The notes under the pieces: model-generated | Databases searched by the model: none | Told to the model about the DNA's origin: nothing | The model's input: the letters and a program-made list of their open reading frames with translations, nothing else | Made by a program: the position numbers and the translations under genes | NCBI RefSeq assembly: GCF_005796185.1 | Contig: NZ_VAHM01000006.1 | Span: 171,939 to 235,938 of the forward strand | Reading direction: 5' to 3' | DNA length: 64,000 bases | Origin: Pseudarthrobacter sp. NamB4 | Lineage (GTDB): Bacteria > Actinomycetota > Actinomycetes > Actinomycetales > Micrococcaceae | In this document: in pieces, positions 18,384-27,123 of the stretch | Layout of the letters: each line of letters opens with the position of its first letter | Numbering within the stretch: position 1 is the first letter of the stretch

Positions 18384-18505
18384 GTGGTTCTCCTTGATTC
18401 TTGGGCGGTTTGGCTAACTGGCCTGCCGGCATGGCAGGGCGGCACGGTTACGCCCACGATAGTCTGATTTTCATCGCCGTCAGCCTGTATCAGGGGGAGT
18501 AACTC

Positions 18506-19792
18506 ATGAGCCTGTCCGAAACTCCCGCACCCTTGGAGCGCGGGGCCGGACCGGATGATCCGACGGCAGCGCTCGCTGAGCCGACGCGGAAGGTCACGGC
18601 ACGCTGGGTCACCGGACTGGTCCTGGTCAATGTGGGCATCAACGCCGCGTTTTTCGGCCCTATCAACGTTTTTATCGGCCAGCAGGCGATCAGCATCGAC
18701 GAGCCCAGCAAGGAAGCAATCCTTTCCCTGGCCACGGCCTGCGGAGCGGCAGTTTCGCTGGTGGCCAACCCACTCTTTGGCGCCCTTTCGGACCGCACCA
18801 CCTCCCGCTTGGGCCGCCGGTCGCCATGGGTGCTGGCCGGGGCCGTTTTAGCGACGGCAGCCCTCCTGGCCATGTCCGGAGCCACCACCGTGGCCCTGAT
18901 GGTGCTGTTCTGGTCCTTGGTCCAGCTCGGCGCCAATGCCGCCTACGCCGCCATCACAGCTGCCGTTCCGGACCGGGTCCCGGTGCCGCAGCGTGGGAAA
19001 GTGGGCGGACTGGCTGCCATGGGCCAGACGCTTGGAATCCTCACCGGGGCTGTCTTCGGCGCAGTGGTGTCCGGAAACTTCGTGGTGGGCTACTGGCTCT
19101 GTGCCGCAGCCCTGATGCTGTCCGTGCTCCCGTACCTGTTCCACCGCAACGACCCGGTGCTTCCTAAAGGGGCCCTAAACCGTTTCAAGCTGCTGGCCTT
19201 CCTGCGTGGATTCTGGATCAGCCCGCGGCTGTACCCGGACTTTGCCTGGGCATGGCTGACGCGCTTCCTGGTCAACGTGGGCAACCAGCTGACCATCGTC
19301 TACCTCCTGTTTTTCCTCCGCGACATCCTGAAACATGAGGACCCGGCGGCGGGTGTGCTCGTCCTGACAGGCATTTACGCCGTGATGGTCATGATTACCG
19401 CGGTGGTAGCGGGGCCCTGGAGCGACAGGGCTGGCAAGCGCAAGCCGTTCGTCATCGGCTCGTCCGCCATCATTGCCATGGCAGGGATGATCATGGCGTT
19501 CTTCCCCGTCTGGCCGGGAGCCCTGGCCGGTGCCGCCGTCCTCGGTATCGGTTTCGGCGCCTATCTGGCAGTGGACTTCGCGCTGCTGACGCAGGTCCTG
19601 CCCCAGGCTGTTGACCGGGGAAAGGACATGGGGGTTATCAACGTGGCCAACTCCCTGCCCCAGGTGGTGGCGCCTTTCCTGGCTTTCATGGCGGTCACCC
19701 ATTGGGGCGGCTACCGGTCGTTGTTCCTTACTGCAGCGGTCATAGGCCTGCTCGGGGCTGTCTTCGTGGTGAAGATCAAGGGGGTCCGCTGA
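18506..19792 (+). CDS. MFS transporter
   Basis: 428 residues with twelve predicted membrane segments after a charged N-terminus of about 35 residues. The loop 2-3 motif 'FGALSDRTTSRLGRRSPWV' is intact and resembles the GPH/sugar-cation symporter style of MFS protein. It is a cytoplasmic membrane carrier with unknown substrate. The ATG is preceded by GGGGGAGTAACTC, a strong ribosome site. The following gene is a TetR regulator on the same strand, 131 bases downstream, but a palindrome with promoter-like sequence separates them, so they may not be one operon. Confidence 0.88.
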   Translation: MSLSETPAPLERGAGPDDPTAALAEPTRKVTARWVTGLVLVNVGINAAFFGPINVFIGQQAISIDEPSKEAILSLATACGAAVSLVANPLFGALSDRTTSRLGRRSPWVLAGAVLATAALLAMSGATTVALMVLFWSLVQLGANAAYAAITAAVPDRVPVPQRGKVGGLAAMGQTLGILTGAVFGAVVSGNFVVGYWLCAAALMLSVLPYLFHRNDPVLPKGALNRFKLLAFLRGFWISPRLYPDFAWAWLTRFLVNVGNQLTIVYLLFFLRDILKHEDPAAGVLVLTGIYAVMVMITAVVAGPWSDRAGKRKPFVIGSSAIIAMAGMIMAFFPVWPGALAGAAVLGIGFGAYLAVDFALLTQVLPQAVDRGKDMGVINVANSLPQVVAPFLAFMAVTHWGGYRSLFLTAAVIGLLGAVFVVKIKGVR

Positions 19793-19856
19793 CGCATTTG
19801 CGGCCAGGAAGTAAGCCTCTGACCAATTACGTCACGATGCTGTGCCGTATAGTTGA

Positions 19857-19878
19857 AGCGGACTGCCGGCGGTCCGCT
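19857..19878. promoter_or_regulatory. 22-base palindrome before a TetR gene
   Basis: AGCGGACTGCC followed at once by GGCGGTCCGCT is symmetric at 10 of 11 base pairs. It starts 3 bases after a TATAGT (19848-19853) that could be a -10 box, and 45 bases before the TetR start, which is a classic operator position. It could also act as a terminator for the upstream MFS gene. Confidence 0.5.
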
Positions 19879-19923
19879 ATGGGGGCGATCGTGGCTGCTT
19901 CACCATAGGAACACAACCCCGGA

Positions 19924-20535
19924 ATGCTGATGCCCGACACCATTTCAGACCATCCGCCCATGGCCCCCAGGCCTTCGGCACCACGCCAGCGGCACCGCTA
20001 TACAAAGATCCTGGAAGCGGCAGGAACGTTTGCGCGCAAAGGCCTGGACTCGGTGGAACTTTCCGAAGTGGCGGCCAAGGCTGACGTGCCGCTGGGCACC
20101 CTCTACCGCTACTTCCCCTCACCCACCCACCTGATGCTGGCGTTGTACCGGCACCAGCTGGAGGAGCTGCAGGGGGCCGGACGGGCCGCATCCCGGTTCC
20201 GGGGCAGGGCGTTGGCCGGCCTGGTGATGGAGATCTTCCACATGCGCGTCATGCAGCCGGCAGTGGAGCAGTGCCTCAGCCGCGTGGTCTACCTCCCGGA
20301 CAGGGACATCACTGCGCTCCTGCGCGAGATCGACGCGCTGAGTGAAAAGGCCGTGGCTGCGGCGTGCGGTGACGCCCCAGCGGCCCGGGTTCTCCTGCTG
20401 GCAGTCACTGGTCTGGTCCAGTCCGTACGGAACCGCAGGTTGTCCCTCTTCGAAGCCGAAGAGGACCTCAAAAAAGCCTGCGCCCGCCTCTCTCCCGCTT
20501 CAGGTTCCGGTTACACACTGCATCAAAGTGCGTAA
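19924..20535 (+). CDS. TetR/AcrR family transcriptional regulator
   Basis: 203 residues. The helix-turn-helix 'ILEAAGTFARKGLDSVELSEVAAKADVPLGTLYRYFPSPTHLMLAL' spans about residues 30-75. The C-terminal part, with 'LAVTGLVQSVRNRRLS', is reminiscent of KstR-like regulators of lipid or steroid catabolism, but no such genes adjoin. It lies between an MFS transporter and a malic enzyme gene. The start could be ATG 19924 or ATG 19930; neither has a convincing ribosome site. Its stop codon is embedded in a hairpin terminator. Confidence 0.87.
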   Translation: MLMPDTISDHPPMAPRPSAPRQRHRYTKILEAAGTFARKGLDSVELSEVAAKADVPLGTLYRYFPSPTHLMLALYRHQLEELQGAGRAASRFRGRALAGLVMEIFHMRVMQPAVEQCLSRVVYLPDRDITALLREIDALSEKAVAAACGDAPAARVLLLAVTGLVQSVRNRRLSLFEAEEDLKKACARLSPASGSGYTLHQSA

Positions 20536-20539
20536 CCGG
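20507..20539 (+). terminator. Terminator overlapping the TetR stop codon
   Basis: CCGGTTACaCACT (20507-20519) pairs with AGTGcGTAACCGG (20527-20539), 12 of 13 pairs, around a 7-base loop. The TetR stop codon (20533-20535) is inside the right arm. Confidence 0.65.
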
Positions 20540-20812
20540 TCTAGTCCAATACCCGGTTAAATCAGGCATATAGCGGTGGCGTAGCTCACAAAGACCGGTG
20601 CTAAAACGTTGTGGCACGCATTTGCGCCTGTCAAATTGCCACGTCAGCCGGTTTCGGCCACCTAGCATTGTTCAGCGAGCAGCAGGAACAATCCTCCATG
20701 CTCCGCCGGGCCCGCCACCCCTGGGTTTCCTGCCGCACCATTGCCCCCCGCCTCAGCCTGCCGGCTGAGCACCATAAGCCGTGTGTCCACGGCGAGCACA
20801 GGAGACAACGAC

Positions 20813-22012
20813 GTGTCCATTGACGCAATCTCAGCCATCGACAATTCTGCAGCGACTGCCCTGACGGAAGAAGAGATTTTCGGAGCCCACCAGGGCGGGA
20901 AGCTCTCCGTCGGCACTACCGTCCCGCTCGCCAACAAGCGTGACCTCTCCATCGCGTACACCCCGGGAGTGGCTGATGTCAGCCGGGCCATCCATGCCAG
21001 GCCCGAGCTTGCGCGAACCCTGACCTGGGCCGAGCGCCTCGTGGTGGTGGTCAGCGACGGCACTGCAGTGCTCGGCCTGGGCAACATCGGACCCAGTGCT
21101 TCCCTCCCCGTCATGGAAGGCAAGTCGGCCCTGTTCAAGACTTTCGGCGACCTGGACTCCATTCCGCTGGTGCTCAACACCATCGACGTGGACGAGATCG
21201 TGGAAACCCTGGTCCGCCTGCGCCCCAGCTTCGGTGCGGTCAACCTTGAGGACATCTCTGCCCCGCGCTGCTTCGAGCTCGAGGAAAAACTCATAGAAGC
21301 CCTGGACTGCCCGGTGATGCACGATGACCAGCACGGCACCGCCGTCGTGGCCCTTGCGGCACTCACCAACGCGGCCAAGGTGACCGGCCGTGCCCTGCAG
21401 GGGCTGCGCGTCGTGGTTTCCGGTGCGGGTGCGGCGGGCATCGCCGTCGCCGAAATCCTTCTGGCTGCCGGCATCAGCGACGTCGTCCTGCTGGACTCCC
21501 GCGGCGTCATCAACAGCAGCCGCGCCGACCTGGCCGCGGACGCCGCCAGCAAGAAGGCTGACATCGCCGGCCGCAGCAACCCCCGCGGTGTCGAGGGCGG
21601 CCCTGCCGAGGCCCTTGCCGGTGCCGATGTCTTCATCGGTGTCTCCTCCTCCAAGCTGGACGAGGAGCACCTGAAGCTGATGAACCAGGACGCCATCGTG
21701 TTCGCCCTCTCCAACCCAGACCCGGAGGTGCTGCCAGAAGTCGCCGTCAAGTACGCCGCCGTGGTGGCCACCGGCCGCAGCGACTTCCCCAACCAGATCA
21801 ACAACGTCCTGGCCTTCCCGGGCATCTTCCGCGGCGCCCTGGACGCCGGCGCCCGCCGCATCACCCCCGCGATGAAGCTTGCCGCCGCCTATGCCATCGC
21901 GGAACTGGCCGCGGAGGACCTTTCGGCGGACTACATCGTGCCCAGCCCCCTGGATCCCCGCGTTGCCCCGGCGGTTACCGCCGCCGTCGCCGCTGCGGTG
22001 GAAGCGGAGTAG
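20813..22012 (+). CDS. NAD(P)-dependent malic enzyme (malate dehydrogenase, decarboxylating)
   Basis: 399 residues from GTG 20813, which has GGAGA eight bases upstream; the frame is open to 20741 but the extension is not like the family. It converts malate to pyruvate and CO2 with reduction of NAD(P). Signatures: 'GGKLSVGTTVPLANKRDLSIAYTPGVA' split over residues 25-52 is the catalytic N-terminal segment, 'NLEDISAPRCFELE' the metal-binding region, 'HDDQHGTAVVALAAL' near residue 165, and the Rossmann 'VVVSGAGAAGIAVAEIL' near 200. Single-domain short malic enzyme without the C-terminal phosphotransacetylase-like domain. A strong terminator follows. Confidence 0.94.
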   Translation: MSIDAISAIDNSAATALTEEEIFGAHQGGKLSVGTTVPLANKRDLSIAYTPGVADVSRAIHARPELARTLTWAERLVVVVSDGTAVLGLGNIGPSASLPVMEGKSALFKTFGDLDSIPLVLNTIDVDEIVETLVRLRPSFGAVNLEDISAPRCFELEEKLIEALDCPVMHDDQHGTAVVALAALTNAAKVTGRALQGLRVVVSGAGAAGIAVAEILLAAGISDVVLLDSRGVINSSRADLAADAASKKADIAGRSNPRGVEGGPAEALAGADVFIGVSSSKLDEEHLKLMNQDAIVFALSNPDPEVLPEVAVKYAAVVATGRSDFPNQINNVLAFPGIFRGALDAGARRITPAMKLAAAYAIAELAAEDLSADYIVPSPLDPRVAPAVTAAVAAAVEAE

Positions 22013-22035
22013 GGCCTCCCCAGCGCCACTAGGTA

Positions 22036-22075
22036 CGACGGCGGCGCCTCCCCTGCTCTGGAGGCGCCGCCGTCG
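22036..22075 (+). terminator. Terminator after malic enzyme
   Basis: A perfect 16-base-pair GC stem (22036-22051 with 22060-22075) around an 8-base loop, starting 23 bases after the stop. Confidence 0.85.
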
Positions 22076-22110
22076 GGGGTTAAGCGGTCCCCAACCATAG
22101 ACTGGGGGTC

Positions 22111-22614
22111 ATGAACTCGGAAACAGTGGTGACCATCCTGTGCGGCCTGGCAATTTTAGTGGGCGTGGCGGGTACGGTCATCCCGGTACTTCCGGGCAGC
22201 ATCCTCATCGGATCAGGCCTCCTCGCCTGGGCCATTTGGGGTGGAGCCGGCACGGCAGGATGGGTGGTCTTCGCCATTGCCATGGTGTTCGTGGTGGCGG
22301 GAATGGCTGCCAGCGCCGTGCTCACGGGGAGGAAGCTCAAGCAGCATGCCATTCCCAGCCGGAGCATCGCTGCCGCACTGGTGGCCGGTGTGGTGGGTAT
22401 GTTCATCATCCCCGTCGTGGGCCTGTTCGTCGGGTTCGCCGCCGGCCTGCTGCTAAGCGAGTTCCTCCGTACCCGGAACATCGGAAGCGCGGCGACCTCC
22501 AGCTGGGCGGCACTTAAGGCCACCGGACTGGGGATGCTCGCTGAATTCGGCCTGGCCTGCCTGGCAGCCAGCACCTGGGTGGTCGGGGTCTGGATCGCCG
22601 CTGCCGGCGGTTGA
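22111..22614 (+). CDS. DUF456 family membrane protein
   Basis: 167 residues, largely hydrophobic with four to five membrane segments. The repeating glycine-rich hairpins ('LAILVGVAGTVIPVLPGSILIGSGLLAWAIWGG' in the first 50 residues and 'GMFIIPVVGLFVGFAAGLLLSEFL' near residue 92) are the DUF456 pattern. The function of the family is unknown to me. It is transcribed alone or with the small NTF2-like gene that starts 39 bases later. ATG 22111 has GGGGGTC upstream. Confidence 0.85.
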   Translation: MNSETVVTILCGLAILVGVAGTVIPVLPGSILIGSGLLAWAIWGGAGTAGWVVFAIAMVFVVAGMAASAVLTGRKLKQHAIPSRSIAAALVAGVVGMFIIPVVGLFVGFAAGLLLSEFLRTRNIGSAATSSWAALKATGLGMLAEFGLACLAASTWVVGVWIAAAGG

Positions 22615-22653
22615 GCACTTGCAGCCCTGATGCCGGAGGCGTAAAACGGCAGC

Positions 22654-23028
22654 ATGACGGAGCACAGCGAGGCAAGGGAAAACGTCGGGGCGTGGATGGA
22701 AAAATACCAGGCTGCCTGGACCAGCAACCGGCCCGAGGATATCCGGGCCCTTTTCACCCCGGAAGCGCGCTACGAAACGCGGCCCAATGATCCCAACCCC
22801 TGGCTGGGTCATGACGGCATCGTCGAGGGCTGGTTGGAGGCCCGGGATGAACCCGCCAACTGGACCTTCACCTGGGAGCTGCTGGGAACGGACGCGGACA
22901 CGGCGTTCGTGCAGGGCGTCACCACCTACTTGGGGGACCGCCCTACCTATGACAACCTGTGGGTCATCCGGTTAAACGGGGACGGCCGCGCCTCCTCCTT
23001 CACCGAATGGTTCATGGAGCGGACATAA
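22654..23028 (+). CDS. SnoaL/NTF2-like fold small protein
   Basis: 124 residues. The pattern 'WMEKYQAAWTSNRPEDIRALFTPEARYETRPND' at the N-terminus, then 'GHDGIVEGWLE' and the C-terminal strands 'LWVIRLNGDGRASSFTEWFME', is that of the nuclear-transport-factor-2-like superfamily (SnoaL-like domain). Members are small cone-shaped proteins that bind or isomerise small hydrophobic molecules, or have no known activity. No catalytic assignment is possible. Confidence 0.82.
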   Translation: MTEHSEARENVGAWMEKYQAAWTSNRPEDIRALFTPEARYETRPNDPNPWLGHDGIVEGWLEARDEPANWTFTWELLGTDADTAFVQGVTTYLGDRPTYDNLWVIRLNGDGRASSFTEWFMERT

Positions 23029-23186
23029 CCCTTGGCAAGGCACGGACCTTCCGTTGCGGTAGAGGCCCAGCCCTCCCAGCTTGCCACCGAGGCCGCCGGG
23101 AAGCTTGCCGAGCAGGTTTGCGGGGTTGATGCCCAGTTTGGACAGGAGCCCGGCATGCTGTTCGGTATCCCGGTTAACATGGAAAG

Positions 23187-24164
23187 ATGACCGCCGGGGA
23201 TACTGCACCGATCTATTGGGACAGCCGGGACCTCACCCCCTTCGGCCAGCCGCAACTGCGCACGCCGGTCCACGACGTGGCCGGGGGAGTCGGTGGGCTG
23301 TTGACGGGTGTGCTTGGAGGCCGGCACCCTGCCCTGTTGTCCATCGACGGGGAGATCCCCCGGCTAAAACGGATGCTGCCCAGGCCGGCGAAGGTGGTCC
23401 ACGAAGCGGTGTTCACCAGCCGTGAGCCGGAACGGCTGATCACCCTGGCCCGGGCCTACCCCGGCTGGGCGGGGCTCTGCTACCTGATGTCCGGGCTGCT
23501 CGCCTACAAGCATGGCGGCTACCTCCGGGCTTCCGAACTCCTGCAGCGCGGGCTGGCCACCAGAAACGACGAGGAAGCGAACCGCTACTCGTCCACCTAC
23601 CTGACGCGCATTGTCACCAGGATCGAACTTGCCGAGAGGGTGGAGATCCCGGTCCTCTTCAGTGAGGAGTCGGTGTTCCTGGCCCTGGCGCACTCACTGC
23701 GGGAAACAGGCCGCACCGAGGCGGCACTGGACGCACTTTCCGGCCTGCCGCCGTCGCTCCCCATGGCGCTCGCGAGGTGTTCCCTCGCGCTGACCCTGGG
23801 CAGGAGCAGGACTGTAATCGACTGGACGGACGGCCTGCTCAACGCCGACGACCTCTCCGCTGCCCTGCTTCTGGTCCGGGCACGGGCACTGCGCCGGGAG
23901 GGGCGCCTCGAAGCGGCCAATCAGGCCCTGGCTGAGGTCCTGCGCCGGCGCAAAACACATATGACGCTGCGCAATGACGCCCTGACCGACCGCGCGCTGC
24001 TGCTTCTCGACTCAAGCCGGCGCTCGCTGAACCCCAGGGACTGGGGTCGGCGCCGTGTAGACCCCGAGCCGCAGAAGGAGATCGCTGCGCCGGTCCCCAT
24101 CCGCAAGGACGAGGAAATGCGCCGGATCTGGGAACAGGACTGGAAGAAGCTCAGTGACGACTAG
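23187..24164 (+). CDS. Hypothetical protein with tetratricopeptide-like helices
   Basis: 325 residues. I do not recognise a named family. The central 200 residues are alanine/leucine-rich helices of TPR-like spacing ('YLMSGLLAYKHGGYLRASELLQRGLA', 'LAHSLRETGRTEAALDALSGLP', 'LLLVRARALRREGRLEAANQAL'), suggesting a scaffold or adaptor. The C-terminus 'EMRRIWEQDWKKLSDD' is charged. No signal peptide or membrane segment is seen. Its start ATG directly follows GGAAAG. No operon partner is evident. Confidence 0.75.
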   Translation: MTAGDTAPIYWDSRDLTPFGQPQLRTPVHDVAGGVGGLLTGVLGGRHPALLSIDGEIPRLKRMLPRPAKVVHEAVFTSREPERLITLARAYPGWAGLCYLMSGLLAYKHGGYLRASELLQRGLATRNDEEANRYSSTYLTRIVTRIELAERVEIPVLFSEESVFLALAHSLRETGRTEAALDALSGLPPSLPMALARCSLALTLGRSRTVIDWTDGLLNADDLSAALLLVRARALRREGRLEAANQALAEVLRRRKTHMTLRNDALTDRALLLLDSSRRSLNPRDWGRRRVDPEPQKEIAAPVPIRKDEEMRRIWEQDWKKLSDD

Positions 24165-24194
24165 GCGCAGGCGGCCAGTCCCGCTGCACGGCGC

Positions 24195-24833
24195 CTAAGC
24201 GGCGCTGAGCAGCGGCATGAGCTGATCCCCGAGCAATACCGCCCCCAGTCCCACCATGATGAGTCCGCTGGCAAGGGTTACAGCGCGGGCGGCGCCCGGC
24301 CGGCTCTGCAGCAGCGTGCGGGACAAGAGGGCGACGGCGGTGTAAACGAGCCCTGCGAACAGCACGAACGTCATGCCCAGCAGGCCCGACTGCACCGGGA
24401 CGGGCAGGGGCGCTTCGGGGCTGACGAACTGTGGAACCAGTGCCACATAGAAGAGCAGGCCCTTGGGATTGATGCCGCTGGTGCCCATGCCCTGCAGGAA
24501 CGCGCGCAGCCCGCTGGCGCCCTCGCTTCCTGCCCCGGCCGTGAAGCTTGCCGCGCGCCAGGAACGCAGTGTGCTCGCGCCCAGCCACATCAGGTATGCC
24601 GCGCCGACGAGGGTGATCCACCCCAGGACGCCGGGCATTCCTGTGAGGACTGCGGCCAGCCCCGCCACCAGCAGGACCGTATGAAGGATGTAGCCGCCGC
24701 ACAGACCCGCCACCGCCGGCACGAAGCTGCGCTGCCTGAGCCCTGCAGCAATGGAGTAGGCCCAGTCCACGCCGGGGGTACAGGCCAGGGCGGCGGCCAC
24801 CACTACGAAGGCCAGGAACAGCTCCGGATTCAA
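24195..24833 (-). CDS. LysE family amino acid exporter (translocator)
   Basis: 212 residues from TTG 24833, which has GGGAGACCCC just upstream; a longer frame to 24914 would start inside the divergent promoter region. Six hydrophobic segments match the LysE/RhtB family, with the signature 'ALACTPGVDWAYSIAAGLRQR' near residues 14-35 and 'GMGTSGINPKGLLFYVALVPQF' near 110. Such proteins export an amino acid or derivative through the membrane. It is divergent from an Lrp/AsnC regulator, the usual LysE-LysG-like or Lrp-LysE arrangement, so substrate-induced export is likely. Confidence 0.9.
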   Translation of the reverse strand: MNPELFLAFVVVAAALACTPGVDWAYSIAAGLRQRSFVPAVAGLCGGYILHTVLLVAGLAAVLTGMPGVLGWITLVGAAYLMWLGASTLRSWRAASFTAGAGSEGASGLRAFLQGMGTSGINPKGLLFYVALVPQFVSPEAPLPVPVQSGLLGMTFVLFAGLVYTAVALLSRTLLQSRPGAARAVTLASGLIMVGLGAVLLGDQLMPLLSAA

Positions 24834-24939
24834 GGGGTCTCCCGTCTGCCAATTCTTCTGAGGAAACTCTAGGAACTTCGACGCCGGAAGTGCTTGCCCT
24901 TTTTCGCGCTGCAACGCATGAAAGCAGTACTATTATTGC

Positions 24940-25395
24940 GTGATTGATCATATCGACAGGAACATTTTGCGCCACCTCAAAGAGGATGGACGGATGACGG
25001 CTACCGCGCTCGCAGCCAAGGTGGGCCTGACGGTGGCCCCCTGCCACCGCCGGCTCCGTGACCTGGAGCAGTCGGGTGTCATCCGCGGCTACAAAGCCGA
25101 CATAGACCCGTCCGCCGTTGGGCTGGGTTTCGAGGCGATTGTCTTCGTGACGCTCCGCCAGGTGGACCAGGCTTCGATGGAGGTCTTCGAGAGCCGGGTG
25201 GCGGGTAACCCGAACATCGTGGAGGCGCAACGGCTGTTCGGCTCGCCGGACTACCTGCTGAAGGTCATCGCCGAGGACTTGCCCGCATACCAGCGGTTTT
25301 ATGACGCCGAACTCACGTCCTTGCCCGGGGTTGAGCGCCTGACGTCCACGCTGGTGATGAAAAACCTGAAGTCCAACGCCGGGCCGCCGGTTTAG
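24940..25395 (+). CDS. Lrp/AsnC family transcriptional regulator, partner of LysE
   Basis: 151 residues from a GTG at 24940. The N-terminal winged helix 'IDRNILRHLKEDGRMTATALAAKVGLTVAPCHRRLRDLEQSGVIRGY' is complete, followed by the RAM ligand-binding domain ending 'TLVMKNLKSNAGPPV'. No ribosome site precedes the GTG. The 106-base gap to the divergent LysE gene is the likely binding region. It ends 4 bases inside the convergent second Lrp gene. Confidence 0.92.
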   Translation: MIDHIDRNILRHLKEDGRMTATALAAKVGLTVAPCHRRLRDLEQSGVIRGYKADIDPSAVGLGFEAIVFVTLRQVDQASMEVFESRVAGNPNIVEAQRLFGSPDYLLKVIAEDLPAYQRFYDAELTSLPGVERLTSTLVMKNLKSNAGPPV

Positions 25396-25859
25396 CTGCT
25401 GAGCAGCCCAGTGGTGCGGTAAGGGATGACCTCCCGGAGGAACATGCTGGTGGAGGTGCGGACAATCCCCGGGCAGAGCCGGATCTCCTCGGAAACACGG
25501 TAGAGGTCGTCCGGGCTGGTGGCCACTACGCGGATGAGGAGGTCTGTATCTCCGGCCGGTGCGTGGCACTCCAGGACTTCCGGAATCTCCCGAAGCGCTG
25601 CAATCGCCTCATTCAACCGGCTCTGGTCCAGTTCGGCGCTCACGGATGCTGCCACCCCGCGGCCGAGGGCGCCGGGAAGCACCCTGCTGCTGTTCGGCCG
25701 GAGTGCTCCGGACAATGTCATCCGCTCCAACCGGGACTGCACGGTGCCGCGGGCCAGGCCCAGCCGCTGGGCCAGCACCATGATGGGAACCCGAGGATCT
25801 TCATCCAGGGCCCTGAGGATGCGCTTGTCGGTGGGATCCAGTTCCTGCAATCTGCTCAC
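25392..25859 (-). CDS. Lrp/AsnC family transcriptional regulator, second
   Basis: 155 residues from GTG 25859; the frame is open to 26000 but the Lrp fold starts at 'LDPTDKRILRALDEDPRVPIMVLAQRLGLARGTVQSRLERM' so a start close to it is favoured. AGGA lies only 1 base before the GTG, so the true start may be the TTG at 25850 and stays uncertain. The effector domain ('AELDQSRLNEAIAALREIPEVLE', 'DTDLLIRVVA') is intact. Its target is not obvious: the next gene upstream is gluQ on the other strand, and a strong hairpin lies between them. Confidence 0.88.
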   Translation of the reverse strand: MSRLQELDPTDKRILRALDEDPRVPIMVLAQRLGLARGTVQSRLERMTLSGALRPNSSRVLPGALGRGVAASVSAELDQSRLNEAIAALREIPEVLECHAPAGDTDLLIRVVATSPDDLYRVSEEIRLCPGIVRTSTSMFLREVIPYRTTGLLSS

Positions 25860-26085
25860 TTCCTGTCGTCGTACGCGGTACGGATTGGTCAAAGTGCTCA
25901 ACGGCGTTCCCGCCTGTTGCACCAACTGTAGGTCCGCTGCTGAAATGTTGGCAACGGAGAACGCCACCGCGGACTCCTGCAGGCCACCGTTCCCCGGCAC
26001 ACCACCCGGAGGGCGCGCACTGATTCCCGCAAGGAAGCTGCCTTGATTGACTCTTGTTCACACCATGGTCTTTCTGCAATCACGG

Positions 26086-26148
26086 CAAGAGCCCCTGAAC
26101 TACCGGCGCCTCGGATTACCGAAGTCAGCGGTAGCTGAGGGGCTCTTG
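26086..26148. other. Three-tier hairpin upstream of gluQ (structured RNA or attenuator candidate)
   Basis: CAAGAGCCCCT (26086-26096) pairs exactly with 26138-26148; inside it, CTACCG (26100-26105) pairs with CGGTAG (26129-26134); an apical TCGG-ATTA-CCGA hairpin closes it. On the + strand it is followed by TGTTGTTTC, so it may work as an intrinsic terminator or attenuator 75 bases before the gluQ start. It sits in the 364-base gap between the second Lrp gene and gluQ, in which no other feature is seen. Confidence 0.55.
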
Positions 26149-26223
26149 TGTTGTTTCACCCAGGCAGACGGGCACGGCAGGCGGCGCGCCCGCGTGTGTT
26201 CCCACCGGCATAGGGTTGGTTCC

Positions 26224-27123
26224 ATGACTTCCGCCGGCCGTTTCGCCCCCAGCCCCTCCGGTGAGCTGCATGCAGGGAATCTGCGCACCGCGATCCTCGC
26301 CTGGCTCTTTGCCCGGTCAACCGGCCGGAAGTTCCTGCTTCGCGTGGAGGACCTGGACCGCACGCGGGCCGGCGCCGAGGCCGGACAGTTGCGCGACCTT
26401 GTTGCTGTAGGTGTGACATGGGACGGTGACGTGGTCCGCCAGACGGCCCGGGGGCCGCTCTATGCCGAAGCGATCAACCGGCTGCAGGAGGCGGGCCTGA
26501 CCTATGAATGCTTCTGCACCAGGAGGGAAATCCAGGAGGCGCCGTCCGCTCCGCACGCACCGCAGGGCGCTTACCCCGGAACGTGCCGGGACCTCGACCC
26601 CGCTGAGCTTGAGTTCAAGCGTTCCACCAGGCCTGCCGCCATCCGGCTTCGCGCTGAGGCCAGCGAATACAGCGTGCATGATCTGGTGCATGGGGGGTTC
26701 ACGGGCATTGTAGACGACTTCGTGCTGCGCCGGAATGACGGAGTGACAGCCTACAACCTCGCCGTGGTGGTGGACGACGCCGAGCAAGGTGTGGACCAGG
26801 TGGTCCGCGGTGACGACCTCCTCCCGTCCACCCCGCGCCAGGCATACCTTGCGTCCCTGTTGCATATTCCACTTCCGGAATATGCGCACGTTCCGCTGGT
26901 CGTCAACGCCGACGGGCGCCGGCTGGCCAAGCGCGACGGTGCCGTCACGCTTGCGGATCTTGAAGCAGCGGGAAGGAGTGCCGACGCCGTGCGGGACCGC
27001 CTGCTGGAATCTCTTGGGCTGCCACCCGGCCCCCTGGAGCAGGCGCTCGCTGTTTTTGACCCGGCGGTGCTGCCGAGGAAGCCGTGGGTCTGGTCCGGGC
27101 CCGTAGGCTGGAGGCATGGTTGA
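26224..27123 (+). CDS. gluQ: Glutamyl-Q tRNA(Asp) synthetase
   Basis: 299 residues from ATG 26224; an upstream frame to 26047 is not like the family and crosses the hairpin. GluQRS is a truncated paralogue of glutamyl-tRNA synthetase that ligates glutamate onto queuosine in the anticodon of tRNA-Asp. 'FAPSPSGELHAGNLRTAILAW' at residues 7-27 carries the HIGH-like motif (HAGN), and 'RRLAKRDGAVTLADL' near residue 235 the KMSKS-like loop. The anticodon-binding domain is absent, as expected. Its stop overlaps the next gene by 8 bases. Confidence 0.92.
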   Translation: MTSAGRFAPSPSGELHAGNLRTAILAWLFARSTGRKFLLRVEDLDRTRAGAEAGQLRDLVAVGVTWDGDVVRQTARGPLYAEAINRLQEAGLTYECFCTRREIQEAPSAPHAPQGAYPGTCRDLDPAELEFKRSTRPAAIRLRAEASEYSVHDLVHGGFTGIVDDFVLRRNDGVTAYNLAVVVDDAEQGVDQVVRGDDLLPSTPRQAYLASLLHIPLPEYAHVPLVVNADGRRLAKRDGAVTLADLEAAGRSADAVRDRLLESLGLPPGPLEQALAVFDPAVLPRKPWVWSGPVGWRHG

